NCBI RefSeq assembly: GCF_050389775.1
Contig: NZ_CP177144.1
Span: forward strand, 4,278,001-4,342,000
Source of the DNA: Marinibacterium sp050389775
GTDB taxonomy: Bacteria > Pseudomonadota > Alphaproteobacteria > Rhodobacterales > Rhodobacteraceae
Length of the DNA: 64,000 nt
Direction of reading: 5' to 3'
Under the pieces are notes generated by a model, which was not told where the DNA came from, did not search any database, and worked only from the letters and a program-made list of their open reading frames with translations. A program made the position numbers and the translations under genes. Of this stretch, positions 31,742 through 41,452 are shown piece after piece (within the stretch, counting starts at the first letter, position 1; every line of letters starts with the position of its first letter).

Positions 31742-34700
31742 GCCGTTTCAACCTGTCCGACTGGGCGCTCAAGCACCGGTCCTTCGTCTGGTTCCTGATG
31801 ATCGTCTCGCTGGTCGCCGGCGCGCTGGCCTATGTCCAGATCGGCCGCGAGGAAGATCCCAACTTTGCCATCAAGACCATGGTCATCTCGGCCTCGCTGC
31901 CCGGCGCCTCGGTCGAGGAAACGCTGGAACAGGTCACCGACCGGATCGAGAAGAAGCTCGAGGATCTCGACGAGCTCGACCGCACCCGCTCGCTGACCCG
32001 GCCGGGCGTGGCCGTGGTCTATGTCGACCTGCTCGACACCACCCGGGCCCGCGAACTGCCGCGCATCTGGCAGGACGTGCGCAACATGATGGCCGATATC
32101 CGGGCCGATTTCCCGTCGGAATTCCAGGGCTTCCAGTTCAACACCGATTTCGGCGACGTGTTCGGCAACATCTATGCCTTCACCACCGACGGCTATACCC
32201 CGCGCGAGCTGCGCGATTACGTCGAAGGCGTGCGCCGGGCCGTGCAGGGGCTGGACGATGCCGGCAAGGTCGAGATCTTCGGCATCCGCGAAGAGGTCAT
32301 CTATGTCGAGTTCTCGACCGAACGGCTGGCCGCGCTGGGGCTGAACCAGGACGAGGTCGAACAGGTGCTGGCCGCCCAGAACGCCATCCTGCCCTCGGGC
32401 GAGATCGACACCGGGCCGGAACGGGTGCTGGTGCGCGTGGGCGGCGAATTCACCGGGGCCGAGAGCATCGGCGACGTGAACCTGCGGGTGGGCGACAATT
32501 TCTTCCGCCTGACCGACGTGGCCACGGTGACCCGGGCCTATGCCGATCCGCCCTCGGAAATGTTCCGCTACAAGGGTGCCGAGGCCGTGGGCCTGGCCAT
32601 CGGCATGCGCGAGGGCGCCAACATCCTGGATTTCGGGGCCGAGCTGTCGGCGCTGATGGCCGACCTGGAACAGCGCCTGCCCATCGGCATCAACGTCCAC
32701 CACGTGGCCGACCAGCCGCATGCCGTCGACGAGGCCGTCAGCCATTTCATCCAGGCCCTGATCGAGGCCGTGGTCATCGTGCTGGCCGTCAGTTTCATCA
32801 GCCTGGGCGTGCGCGCCGGGCTGGTCGTATCGCTGTCGATCCCGCTGGTCCTGGCCATCACCTTCGTGGTCATGCATGCCTGGGGCTTCACCCTGCAGCG
32901 GATCTCGCTGGGCGCGCTGATCATCGCGCTCGGCCTGCTGGTCGATGATGCCATGATTGCCATCGAAACGATGATCTCGCGGCTGGAAGTGGGCGAGAGC
33001 CTGGGCAAGGCCGCGTCCTTTGCCTGGACCTCGATCGCCTTCCCGATGCTGACCGGCACGCTGGTCACCGTCGCCGGGTTCATCCCGATCGGGCTGAACA
33101 ATTCGGCGGCCGGCGAATTCACCTTCTCGCTCTTCGTGGTCATCGCCGTGTCGCTGCTGGTGTCCTGGGTGGTGGCCGTGCTCTTTGCGCCCCTCCTGGG
33201 CGCCACGCTGCTGCCGGCGAAATGGGATCACCACGATGCCGAGCCGGGCCGCGTGCGCCGGACCTTTCACCGCGTCCTGCGCGGGGCGATGCGGGCGCGC
33301 TGGCTGACCATCCTGGTCACCGTGCTGGCCTTTGCCGGGGCGATCTGGGGCATGCGCTTTGTCGAGAACCAGTTCTTCCCCAGCTCGGACCGGCCCGAGC
33401 TGATCGTCGACATCACCCTGCCGCGCAATGCCTCGATCGAGGCCACCCGCGCCGAGATGGACCGGTTCGAAGAGGTGCTGGCCGATCATGACGACGTGTC
33501 CTTCTGGAGCTCTTACGTCGGGCGGGGCGCGCCGCGTTTCATCCTGAGCTTTGATGCCGGCACGCCGGGGCCGAATATCGGCCAGATCATCATCCAGACC
33601 CCCGGAGTCGAGGCCCGCGACCGGCTGCGCGCCGATCTCGAAGCCCTGGCCCGCACCGACTTCCCGGGCACCGATGTCTTCGTCAAGCTGCTGGAGATCG
33701 GCCCGCCGGTCGGCCGGCCTGTGCAATACCGGATCACCGGGTTCGACGTCGACCGCCTGCGCGAGATCGCCCGCGACTTTGCGGCGATCATGGCCGCCGA
33801 TCCGCGCACGGGCAATGTCGTGCTCGACTGGAACGAACCGGCCCGGCTGGTCCGGGTCGACATCATCCAGGACCGGCTGCGCCTGCTGGGCCTGACCTCG
33901 CGCGATATCGCCGGGGCGCTGAACACGATCTACGACGGCGCCACGATCACCGAGCTGCGCGACGATACCTACCTGATCGACGTGGTCGGCCGGGGCAGCG
34001 ACGAGGCGCGGTCCTCGATCGAAGGGCTGATCAACCTGCAGCTTTCGGCCCCCGACGGCACGGCCATCCCGCTGTCGTCGCTGGCGGTGTTCCACTACGA
34101 CACCGAACAGCCGGTCATCCGCCAGGAAAACCGCATACCGACGATCACCGTGGCCTCGGCGATCCAGACCTCGGACCAGCCCGACACCATCGTGGCCGAC
34201 CTGGCCGACCAGGTCGAAAGCTTCCGCCAGTCGCTGCCGCCGGGATACGATGTCGAGGTCGGCGGGTCGGTCGAAAGCTCGGCCGAAAGCCAGGCGCCGA
34301 TCGCGGCGGTGGTGCCGATGATGCTGCTGATCATGGCCTTCCTGGTCATGGTCCAGATGCAGGGCTTCCGACGGTCCTTCGTGGTCTTTGCCGCCGCGCC
34401 GCTGGGGCTGATCGGCGTGGTTGCTGCGCTGGTGCCTTCGGGCGCGCCGCTGGGCTTTGTGGCGATCCTGGGCGTGCTGGCCCTGATCGGCATCCTGATC
34501 CGCAATTCGATCATCCTGGTGCACGAGATCGAGGTGCAGCGCGAGGATCACGGCCTGTCGGCCTGGGACGCGGTGTTCACGGCCTCGGACAGCCGGGCCC
34601 GGCCGATCCTGCTGACCGCCGCGGCGGCCTCGCTGGCGCTCATCCCGATCTCGCGGCAGATCTTCTGGGGACCGATGGCCTATGCCATGATGGGCGGCAT

Positions 34701-34779
34701 CATTGCCGGCACGCTGATCACCCTGCTCTTCGTGCCGGCGCTCTACCTGGCGGTCTTCCGGGTCAAGCGGCCGGGCTGA
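31738..34779 (+). CDS. RND efflux pump inner-membrane permease (AcrB/HAE family)
   Basis: 1013 residues, twelve-helix RND plan with two large periplasmic loops. The proton-relay Asp pair is in GLLVDDAMIAIE (about 399-410); GREEDPNFAIKTMVI near the N terminus is typical of this AcrB-like subgroup. Starts in an ATGA overlap with the second adaptor, so the three genes form one transcript. No outer-membrane TolC gene is adjacent. Substrates unknown. Confidence 0.94.
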   Translation: MSRFNLSDWALKHRSFVWFLMIVSLVAGALAYVQIGREEDPNFAIKTMVISASLPGASVEETLEQVTDRIEKKLEDLDELDRTRSLTRPGVAVVYVDLLDTTRARELPRIWQDVRNMMADIRADFPSEFQGFQFNTDFGDVFGNIYAFTTDGYTPRELRDYVEGVRRAVQGLDDAGKVEIFGIREEVIYVEFSTERLAALGLNQDEVEQVLAAQNAILPSGEIDTGPERVLVRVGGEFTGAESIGDVNLRVGDNFFRLTDVATVTRAYADPPSEMFRYKGAEAVGLAIGMREGANILDFGAELSALMADLEQRLPIGINVHHVADQPHAVDEAVSHFIQALIEAVVIVLAVSFISLGVRAGLVVSLSIPLVLAITFVVMHAWGFTLQRISLGALIIALGLLVDDAMIAIETMISRLEVGESLGKAASFAWTSIAFPMLTGTLVTVAGFIPIGLNNSAAGEFTFSLFVVIAVSLLVSWVVAVLFAPLLGATLLPAKWDHHDAEPGRVRRTFHRVLRGAMRARWLTILVTVLAFAGAIWGMRFVENQFFPSSDRPELIVDITLPRNASIEATRAEMDRFEEVLADHDDVSFWSSYVGRGAPRFILSFDAGTPGPNIGQIIIQTPGVEARDRLRADLEALARTDFPGTDVFVKLLEIGPPVGRPVQYRITGFDVDRLREIARDFAAIMAADPRTGNVVLDWNEPARLVRVDIIQDRLRLLGLTSRDIAGALNTIYDGATITELRDDTYLIDVVGRGSDEARSSIEGLINLQLSAPDGTAIPLSSLAVFHYDTEQPVIRQENRIPTITVASAIQTSDQPDTIVADLADQVESFRQSLPPGYDVEVGGSVESSAESQAPIAAVVPMMLLIMAFLVMVQMQGFRRSFVVFAAAPLGLIGVVAALVPSGAPLGFVAILGVLALIGILIRNSIILVHEIEVQREDHGLSAWDAVFTASDSRARPILLTAAAASLALIPISRQIFWGPMAYAMMGGIIAGTLITLLFVPALYLAVFRVKRPG

Positions 34780-34869
34780 CCCGGCGTGCCGGCGGCCGCC
34801 GCTTGGTCGGTTGTGTCGCCGGTCGGGTCGCGGGTCATCACGGGGCCGCCAGCCGCGCGGCTGGCCCCC

Positions 34870-35095
34870 TGCCCGGCGCGATCACCGGCTTGATCACTGG
34901 CCCGGTCGTTGGCTACGTCACCGGCCGGATCATTGGCCGCGCCATCGCATTGGCCCCGTCACCGGTCTGGTCATCGGCCTGGTCCTTGGCCGCGCCATCG
35001 GCCCGGTCGTTGCCCACGGCATCGGCTCGATCGTTGTCCACCGCACCGGCTCGATCGTTACCCAAACCACCGGCCCGATCCGCCGCCAGGTGATC
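34870..35095. repeat. Degenerate repeat crossing the 3' end of the GMC gene
   Basis: Loosely periodic 12- and 24-base units (GATCACTGGCCCGGTCGTTG, GGCATCGGCTCGATCGTTGT, GCACCGGCTCGATCGTTACC) run from the noncoding gap through the stop at 34913 and about 180 bases into the coding end. In the protein this gives the tail repeat GNDRAD. The same DNA read on the plus strand gives a glycine-zipper-like frame that I treat as a shadow. Confidence 0.6.
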
Positions 35096-36814
35096 GGCCA
35101 ACCGCATGGCCAGGGCGCAGATCATCAGCGTCGGGTTGGCATGGCCGCTGGTCGCAAAGACCGAAGCCCCGGCCACGTGCAGGTTGTCGACCCCGTGCAC
35201 CCGGCAATCGGCATCCACCACGCCCCGCCGCGGATCGGCGGCCATGCGCGTGGTGCCGGCCGAATGGGCCATGTCGATGACCGGCGCGGGCGCGTCCTCG
35301 GCGATCCAGCCGGCCAGCTCGGGCACCGGCAGCCCGGCCCGCCCGAATTCCTCGCCCAGCAGCCGGCCGAAACGGGCCAGCGTGCGGGTCTCTAACTCGC
35401 CCACCTGCCAGCGCACCTGCGGCAGCGGCACGCCATGGCGGTCGCGCGCCGTGCCCAGCGACACGCGGTTGGCCGGGTCGGGCACCTGTTCGCAGACCGC
35501 CTGGATCGACAGGCCGACCAGCTTGTGGGGCATGCCGCCGGTCAGGTATTCCTCGGCCGCCACCCCGGGACGAAAGCGCACCACCTGGTTGACCGCAAAG
35601 CGCGACAGCCCGGCCGGCACGTGGCGGCTTTGCAGGGCCATCCGGCCCAGCCCCATGGCCACGATCCCCGGCGAGCGCGCCACCGCCCGCATGTCCTGCC
35701 AGGGCGCGGCGCTGTCGCGCCGGATCAGCCGGCGCAGCGCCGGCAGCGGGTCGTCGGCCGCCCGCTCGCCGGGCATGAAGCCGGCGCAGTTCAGCAACCC
35801 CTCGTCGCGCTGCAGCCGGGCCGTGGGCGCCAGGCCCCGCATGTACATCGTCGCGCCCTGCCCGGTCTTCAGCCCGAAGAACCCGTAATGCACCGACATC
35901 CGGGCAATATCGGCCGGCCGGAAGGCCCCGACCACAGCGCAGGGGTGATCCATCAGGCAGCGCCCGACCTGGTCATGGGCATTGCCCAGCCCCTGCCCCT
36001 CGCGCGCGATCAGCAACAGCCGGGCGTTCTCGATGGCCGAAGCCGCCAGCACCACCGACCGCGCGGTGATCCGGTGGGCCCGGCCGGCGGCATCCACCGC
36101 CCGCACGGCGCAGACCCGGCGGCCGGCCGCATCTGTCTCCAGCCCGGTCACGGTCGCTCCGGTCAGCACCCGGGCATTGGCCGGCGGCGCGGCCAGGAAT
36201 TCGCGCCCGGCCTGCATGACCTCCATCGGCGACAGGGTCGACCGGGCGAATTGCCAGAAGAACGACCGCAGCCGGTCGGGATCGGGCGTGGGCCGGGGCG
36301 GTTCGCGGCGCAGCCGGTGCCACAGCCCGTCGTCGTAGCAATTGGGCCCGAGGTTCAGCACCTCCGCCGCCCGGTCCAACGGGCCGTCCAGGTCCCGGGC
36401 GGAGATCGGCCAGCCGCTGTTGGGCACCCAGTCGCGGGCGGCAAAATCGATGTCGTCAAAGGCCGCCGACTTGCCCGCCCAGGATTGCGTCGACCCGCCA
36501 AGCAGGCGGCAGCGCACGCCGTAACCCTGGCGGTCATGGTCCCACAGCCGGGTCTGGTCGCCGTGGTAGGCCCGGCGTTTGGCCACCTGCTCGTCGGTCC
36601 AGTTGCCCGGGGCCACGGCCACGCGGTTCAGCTCTTCGGCCCCGGCGTCCTCGTCCAGCCCGCCGCTTTCGAGGATCAGCACCTCGCGCCGGCTGTCGGC
36701 CAGCCCGCGGGCCAGGGTCAGCCCGGCCGGCCCGCCGCCGATGATCAGCACATCGGCCCGAAGCGTTGCGCCGGTTTCGACATCGGCCAGCGGCCGCACG
36801 GCGGAGTGGCCCAT
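34913..36814 (-). CDS. GMC-family oxidoreductase with repeat tail
   Basis: FAD-dependent glucose-methanol-choline type oxidoreductase, 633 residues from the ATG at 36814 (MGHSAVRPLADVETG). ADP-binding fold at LIIGGGPAGLTLARGLA near the N terminus; C-terminal block MAHSAGTTRMA, VDADCRVHGVDNLHVAGASVF and SGHANPTLMICALAMRLADH. The normal domain ends there; about 50 further residues are a degenerate repeat (GNDRADAVGNDRAD). Separated by 238 repeat-rich bases from the glycosyltransferase genes of the polysaccharide cluster, it could oxidise a sugar alcohol or sugar unit. No signal peptide. Confidence 0.82.
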   Translation of the reverse strand: MGHSAVRPLADVETGATLRADVLIIGGGPAGLTLARGLADSRREVLILESGGLDEDAGAEELNRVAVAPGNWTDEQVAKRRAYHGDQTRLWDHDRQGYGVRCRLLGGSTQSWAGKSAAFDDIDFAARDWVPNSGWPISARDLDGPLDRAAEVLNLGPNCYDDGLWHRLRREPPRPTPDPDRLRSFFWQFARSTLSPMEVMQAGREFLAAPPANARVLTGATVTGLETDAAGRRVCAVRAVDAAGRAHRITARSVVLAASAIENARLLLIAREGQGLGNAHDQVGRCLMDHPCAVVGAFRPADIARMSVHYGFFGLKTGQGATMYMRGLAPTARLQRDEGLLNCAGFMPGERAADDPLPALRRLIRRDSAAPWQDMRAVARSPGIVAMGLGRMALQSRHVPAGLSRFAVNQVVRFRPGVAAEEYLTGGMPHKLVGLSIQAVCEQVPDPANRVSLGTARDRHGVPLPQVRWQVGELETRTLARFGRLLGEEFGRAGLPVPELAGWIAEDAPAPVIDMAHSAGTTRMAADPRRGVVDADCRVHGVDNLHVAGASVFATSGHANPTLMICALAMRLADHLAADRAGGLGNDRAGAVDNDRADAVGNDRADGAAKDQADDQTGDGANAMARPMIRPVT

Positions 36815-37052
36815 CACGCGGTCCCGCCCATCACTTGGCCCCGCCGGCGCCCGGCATTGCACATCGCGCCGATCCGCCTGCGTCCGGCCCTGTGCATGTC
36901 ATCGCCCCTGCACATCACGACGCGACGGCCCAAGACGGGCAACCGCCCCCGTCCGCGCCAACACATCACGCCGCCGCGGCACGTCACATCGTCCCCGTCG
37001 ATCACGCAGCTCTGCCGACGCCCGGCCCGGCCCATCTTGCGGCCCCCGCCCA

Positions 37053-37916
37053 TCACACCGACCCGCCCGCGCCTGGCTCCGGCGCGCCGACCTGGTGAAA
37101 GTCCGCGGCCCGCCCGCGCATGGCCCGGTCGCGTCCGCGCAAACGCCAGTTGGCCAGCGCCTTGCCCAGCCGGTTGCCCAGCCTGCGCCGCAGGAAGCGG
37201 GCGTGGTCGACCGGCCCCAGCGGCTCGATGTCGAGCATCGGCACCGAGGTCGGCGAAAACCGCTCCAGTGCCGGGAAGGGATAGACCGAGTAGAGCGGCA
37301 GCCCGGTCTTCCAGAAGGCATCCAGGGCCAGGTCCCAGGCGGTATCGACCTGGCGGCAGGTCTCGGCCACCCGCCGCGCGCCCTCCTTCGACAAGAGATA
37401 GGCCTGGGCGCCGGAAGGGCTGGTGCGGTAGCGGATGATCGACCGGTCGTGAAAGAACCCCAGCTGCGCGCCGGGCGCGTAATACATGCCGAAGAGGCGC
37501 ATGTAATGGATGCCCTCGTCGCGGCACAGGACCATAAGCTCGTCCAGCGGAAAGCCGGTGTCGAAGATCACGTCGTCCTCGAAGACCAGCAGGTAATCGC
37601 TGGCCCCGGTCTCGGCAAAGTCGGCGATCACGGTGTAATGGCTGGACCACAGCGCCAGCTGGGCCGGCGACAGGGCCCGGCCATAGGTCCCGCGGATGCG
37701 CGCCGGGTCGTGGCGCAACCGGGGGTTGGCCAGGTTGGTATGGGCCTCGAAGAACGACCAGGGATGGGCCAGCCCGGCCAGTTCGTCCTGCATCCAGGCC
37801 CGGCGGCGTTCGGCGCTGGCCAGGTTGATCACCCGCACTTCCAGCCCCGGCCGCGCGGACTGCCCTGTCTGACCGGCCCGGCCTGGAGGCCCGGCAAAGG
37901 CCGCCTCGTGCCTCAT
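37053..37916 (-). CDS. Glycosyltransferase family 25 protein
   Basis: 287 residues of the GT25 (LPS biosynthesis) type: VRVINLASAERRRAWMQDEL near the N terminus, LSPAQLALWSSHY, then the acidic YLLVFEDDVIF motif binding the donor nucleotide. Cytoplasmic. The start overlaps the aminotransferase stop by four bases. Adds a sugar to the exopolysaccharide repeat unit; donor not predictable. Confidence 0.85.
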   Translation of the reverse strand: MRHEAAFAGPPGRAGQTGQSARPGLEVRVINLASAERRRAWMQDELAGLAHPWSFFEAHTNLANPRLRHDPARIRGTYGRALSPAQLALWSSHYTVIADFAETGASDYLLVFEDDVIFDTGFPLDELMVLCRDEGIHYMRLFGMYYAPGAQLGFFHDRSIIRYRTSPSGAQAYLLSKEGARRVAETCRQVDTAWDLALDAFWKTGLPLYSVYPFPALERFSPTSVPMLDIEPLGPVDHARFLRRRLGNRLGKALANWRLRGRDRAMRGRAADFHQVGAPEPGAGGSV

Positions 37917-39088
37917 GCCACGGCCTCGTGATAGCCCGGCGCCCGCCGGGCCAGCGCCCGGCGCAGCACGCGGGCGCGGTAGGCCATGACCGGCAGCGGG
38001 TATTGCGCGCCAAGCGCCACGCGGCAGGTCCGGCCCAGGATGTCGAGCGTGCGGGCATGGTCTTCGACCCGGTGCTCGATCTCGCGGTTGGCCCAGGCAT
38101 AGGGGTTCATCCGGGGGTGGTGGGCGCGTTTCGACAGCACGGCCTCCCAGTTGGCAAAGACATGGCGGTCGGTGTCCAGCAACCGTTCGACCCCGGCGAT
38201 GTCCCCGAAGGCCCTTGCATCCTCGGCCCGGTCGAAGATCACCGTCAGCCCGACCGCCGCATCGGCATCGTTATGCGGCGAGATCCGGCAGCCCGGCGCG
38301 CCTTCCAGCGCCCGGGCCATCAGCCCGTGACGCCGGCGCAGGCGTTTCATCAGGGGCGCCAGCCGGGGCAGCTGGGCGTTCAGCATCGCCCCCGTCAGCT
38401 CGGACACCCGCAGGTTCATCGCCGAAAAGACCGGCTCTTCGCTGGACTTGAGGCCACGGATGAAATTGCCCGGATCGTGGTACATCTGGGCCCGCACGAA
38501 CAGCCGTTCGTCATCGGTCAGCACGGCCCCGCCCTCGCCGGCGGTCATGTTCTTGTGGTGGTTGAAGCTCATCGCGCCAAGATCGCCGATCGTGCCCACC
38601 GGCCGGCCGCGATAGGTCACGCCGATGGCCTGGCAGGCGTCCTCGACGACGACCAGCCCGTGGCGCCGGGCGATGTCCATCACGGCCGCCATGTCGCAGG
38701 GCAGGTTCAGCATGTGCACGGGCATGATCGCCCGGGTCCAGGGCGTGATCCGCGCCTCGATGGCCGCAGGGTCGATGGTCAGGCTCTCGTCGATATCCAC
38801 CAGCACGGGCACGGCGCCCACGGCCAGCGGGGCGATGGCCGTCGACACCCAGGTATAGGCCGGCACCAGCACCTCGTCGCCGGGGCCGATGCCCGCCGCG
38901 GCCAGCGCCGCGATCAGCGCGCTGGTGCCGCTGTTGACGGTCAGCACATGGGCACAGCCCATCTGCGCGGCAAAGGCCGTTTCAAAGGCGGCGGTGGCGC
39001 CCCTTGCGCCCTTGCCGTAGCGCAGGAGCCGGCCGTCGGCCAGAACCCTGGCCAGGCTGGTGAATTCGCGAAGTCCGACTTTCGCCAT
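37913..39088 (-). CDS. DegT/DnrJ/EryC1/StrS-family aminotransferase
   Basis: PLP-dependent sugar aminotransferase, 391 residues. Seen: NSGTSAL (52-58), VPAYTWVST (75-83), VEDACQA (148-154) and the PLP lysine K179 in SFNHHKNMTAGEGG. Makes an amino sugar nucleotide from a keto sugar, implying an amino-deoxy sugar in the polymer. No sugar dehydratase or epimerase is in the window, so the keto precursor is made elsewhere. Confidence 0.9.
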   Translation of the reverse strand: MAKVGLREFTSLARVLADGRLLRYGKGARGATAAFETAFAAQMGCAHVLTVNSGTSALIAALAAAGIGPGDEVLVPAYTWVSTAIAPLAVGAVPVLVDIDESLTIDPAAIEARITPWTRAIMPVHMLNLPCDMAAVMDIARRHGLVVVEDACQAIGVTYRGRPVGTIGDLGAMSFNHHKNMTAGEGGAVLTDDERLFVRAQMYHDPGNFIRGLKSSEEPVFSAMNLRVSELTGAMLNAQLPRLAPLMKRLRRRHGLMARALEGAPGCRISPHNDADAAVGLTVIFDRAEDARAFGDIAGVERLLDTDRHVFANWEAVLSKRAHHPRMNPYAWANREIEHRVEDHARTLDILGRTCRVALGAQYPLPVMAYRARVLRRALARRAPGYHEAVA

Positions 39089-39136
39089 CTGCTTGGTCCG
39101 TGAACGGGCCGCCCGTGACGGGCGGCGGTGAAATGA

Positions 39137-40378
39137 TCAGAGCATCGGCTCCAGCACCTGCCAGAGCCGGTCGCCGGCGATGTCCCAGGTCAGCGCCCTG
39201 GCCCGCGTCCGGCCCCGGGCGACCTGGCCGGCCCGGGCGGCATCGTCGCCGGCCAGCCGGGCGATGGCCGCGACCCAGCCGGCGGTCTCCCCGGCCTCGA
39301 CCAGCACGGCGCCCTCGCCGCAGACCTCGGGTATGGCCCCGCCCCGCGCGGCCACGACGGCCGTGCCGCAATGCATCGCCTCGACGGGCGGCAGGCCGAA
39401 GCCCTCGGTTTCGGACGGAAAGAGGAACATCCGCGAGGCGCCATAAAGCGCGCGCAGCGCGCCGTCGCTGACCCGGCCGGCAAAGATGACATTGGGCGGC
39501 ACGGCCCAGCCCCTGGCCTCATAGGCCCGCCGGTCGGCCGCACCGGTCAGCACCAGCGGCAGCCCGGCCAACGCCGGGTCGTGGAAGGCCGCGAAGAGCC
39601 GGCGCATGTTCTTGTAGCCCGACACCGACCCCAGGGCGAGGGCGAAGGGCCGCCCGGCCAGGCCCAGCCGGTCGAGAATGGCCGTGTCGGGCACCTGGCG
39701 CAGCAGGTGGTCGGTGCCGTTGTGGACCACGTGGATCTTGTCCAGCGTGCCGATGCCATGGGCGGCCAGCGCCTGGCGCGAATGCTCCGAAACCGTCAGG
39801 ATCGCCCGGGCCCGCCGGCCGATCAGCGGCCACAGCATGCGGTAGCCCGCGACCTGCCGGGCCGGGTAGGCCTCGGGCACGGTCAGGGTCTGCACGTCGT
39901 GGATCATGACAACCGAATTGGGGTGCAGCACCGGCGCGAGGTTGCAGAAATTGACCAGCAGCTCGCCTCGGGCCAGCGCCGGCAGGGTCAGCATCTCCCA
40001 GGCCTGGCCCGGACCCAGCGCGCCGGGCCGCAGCTCGGGTGTCAGCCCCAGCGCGGCCAGGGGCTCCCGGTCGCCCAGGGCCGGGGCCAGCAGCCGGCCG
40101 GGCGTGCCCCCGGGCAGCCGGCGCAGCAGTTCGGCGGCAAAGTTCAGCGCCACCCGGTGCACGCCGTTGCCCGTCAGGTCGCCCTGCAGGAACTTGCCGT
40201 TGATCGTCAGCCCCCGGGACGCCGCGCGCCCGACGCCCGCCCCGGCCCCCGAAACCATGCCGGGCATCGCCCCGCGCGCCGGGCGCAGGGTCGGAACGCC
40301 GGACAGCCGGTCCGCAAGGACCGGCCCGCCCGGACGGATGTCCGGGACCTCGGCGCAATGGCTGGCTGTCTTGGCCAT
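39137..40378 (-). CDS. Glycosyltransferase family 4 protein
   Basis: 413 residues, GT-B fold. C-terminal donor site FPSETEGFGLPPVEAMHCGTAVVAA with the EX7E-type glutamates; LALGSVSGYKNMRRL starts the second domain, and SEHSRQAL ends the first. The first 55 residues are a low-complexity leader before GLTINGKFLQGDLTGNGVHR. Adds a sugar on the cytoplasmic face during repeat-unit assembly. Confidence 0.88.
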   Translation of the reverse strand: MAKTASHCAEVPDIRPGGPVLADRLSGVPTLRPARGAMPGMVSGAGAGVGRAASRGLTINGKFLQGDLTGNGVHRVALNFAAELLRRLPGGTPGRLLAPALGDREPLAALGLTPELRPGALGPGQAWEMLTLPALARGELLVNFCNLAPVLHPNSVVMIHDVQTLTVPEAYPARQVAGYRMLWPLIGRRARAILTVSEHSRQALAAHGIGTLDKIHVVHNGTDHLLRQVPDTAILDRLGLAGRPFALALGSVSGYKNMRRLFAAFHDPALAGLPLVLTGAADRRAYEARGWAVPPNVIFAGRVSDGALRALYGASRMFLFPSETEGFGLPPVEAMHCGTAVVAARGGAIPEVCGEGAVLVEAGETAGWVAAIARLAGDDAARAGQVARGRTRARALTWDIAGDRLWQVLEPML

Positions 40379-40449
40379 TCAGGTTGTCTCCATTCCGCGA
40401 CCGGGCGCGCGCGCTTCGGGCCGCAGGGGCCGGCCCGCCCCGCGCCCGC

Positions 40450-41229
40450 TCACACCGCCCCGCGCCGGGCCAGCACGCAGACCACCGTCCGCGCGAGGAT
40501 CTGCAGATCGGTGCCCAGCGTGGCATGGCGCACATAGGCCACGTCGAGCGCGATGCGTTCGTCATAGGTCGTGTCCGACCGGCCGCTGACCTGCCACAGG
40601 CCGGTCAGCCCGGGCCGGACGCGGATGTAGGATTGATAGTCGCGGCCATATCGCGCGGCCTCGGTCCGGGTGATCGGGCGCGGCCCGACCAGCGACATGT
40701 CACCGCGCAGCACGTTGATCAGCTGGGGCAGCTCGTCCAGGCTGGTCTTGCGCAGGATGCGGCCGATCCGCGTGACCCGGCTGTCGCGCTCGAACTTGAA
40801 ATCCTCGACCCATTCGGCCCGGGCCACCGGATCGCTGGCCAGGATCAGGTCCAGCCGGGACTGGGCATCGGGCACCATGGTGCGAAACTTGAGACAGCCG
40901 AAGGGCCGCCCGCCGAGCCCGACGCGGTCATGCGAGAAAAACACCTTTTCGCCGGTGCTGAGCCGGATGGCCAGGGCGATCAGCCCCATCACCGGGGCCA
41001 GGACGATCAGCGCGGCCAGCGCCAGCCCCCGGTCGAGGCTGGACTTGACCAGGCCGGCCAGCGCCCCGCGCCCGGCGCCCAAGCCAGTCCCGGCATTGGC
41101 CCGCGCAGCGCGCGGTCTTGCCTGTGTTGGACCGGGACGCACGCCCATCTTTGGCCGGCGCCCAAAACGCCAGCCCCCGCCCAGGCCAAATCCCCTGGCC
41201 CCGGCGGACTTCTGTTCGATCAATGCCAT
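40450..41229 (-). CDS. Initiating sugar transferase (ExoY/WcaJ-like, polyprenyl-phosphate)
   Basis: 259 residues: a basic Gly/Arg-rich leader, one membrane helix (about 66-90, RGLALAALIVLAPVMGLIAL), then the bacterial sugar-transferase domain with CLKFRTM, TSLDELPQLINVLRGDMS, LVGPRP and RPGLTGLWQVSGRS. It transfers a sugar-1-phosphate to undecaprenyl phosphate, starting the repeat unit. Short ExoY form without the four-helix N-terminal domain. Confidence 0.92.
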   Translation of the reverse strand: MALIEQKSAGARGFGLGGGWRFGRRPKMGVRPGPTQARPRAARANAGTGLGAGRGALAGLVKSSLDRGLALAALIVLAPVMGLIALAIRLSTGEKVFFSHDRVGLGGRPFGCLKFRTMVPDAQSRLDLILASDPVARAEWVEDFKFERDSRVTRIGRILRKTSLDELPQLINVLRGDMSLVGPRPITRTEAARYGRDYQSYIRVRPGLTGLWQVSGRSDTTYDERIALDVAYVRHATLGTDLQILARTVVCVLARRGAV

Positions 41230-41391
41230 TCTGAAATACTCCCCCGAAGACCGAGGGTCTTCGTGTCAGGCTGGCGGCCAAATGTGTCACCAGCATGGAC
41301 ATAAAGGCAAAAACAAGACGTCAAGGGTAGCGGTGAACTGGTTAACAATTCGTTTCGCTTCCCCTTGGTTACGCCCGCTCCTGCGGCACAC

Positions 41392-41416
41392 GCGAAACGG
41401 ACCGGTTCCGTTTCGC
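41392..41416. promoter_or_regulatory. Palindrome in the gap upstream of the ExoY-like gene
   Basis: GCGAAACGGA and TCCGTTTCGC (10-bp arms, five-base loop CCGGT). It is in the 223-bp gap between the GT2 stop and the ExoY-like start, with another CGTTTCGC at 41351-41358 and GTTAAC at 41341-41346. No T-run follows on the minus strand, so a protein binding site is as likely as a terminator. A related element is at 48697-48710. A weak minus-strand promoter (TTGACG, 41319-41324; TATGTC, 41298-41303) is possible nearby. Confidence 0.45.
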
Positions 41417-41452
41417 AAACAATCCGTCGGCCTCCGGCCGGCCCGGCCCGAC

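Noticed and set aside
31147..34551. Very long minus-strand frame opposite the RND pump
   Set aside because: High GC3 genes produce long antisense frames; composition is Arg/His/Gln/Asp-rich and no domain is recognisable.
34803..35093. Small plus-strand frame with a glycine-zipper-like stretch (ITGLITGPVVGYVTG)
   Set aside because: It is produced by the degenerate repeat at the end of the GMC gene, without a convincing ribosome site.
41392..41416. Rho-independent terminator
   Set aside because: The stem is good, but no T-run follows on the minus strand; kept as a regulatory palindrome instead.
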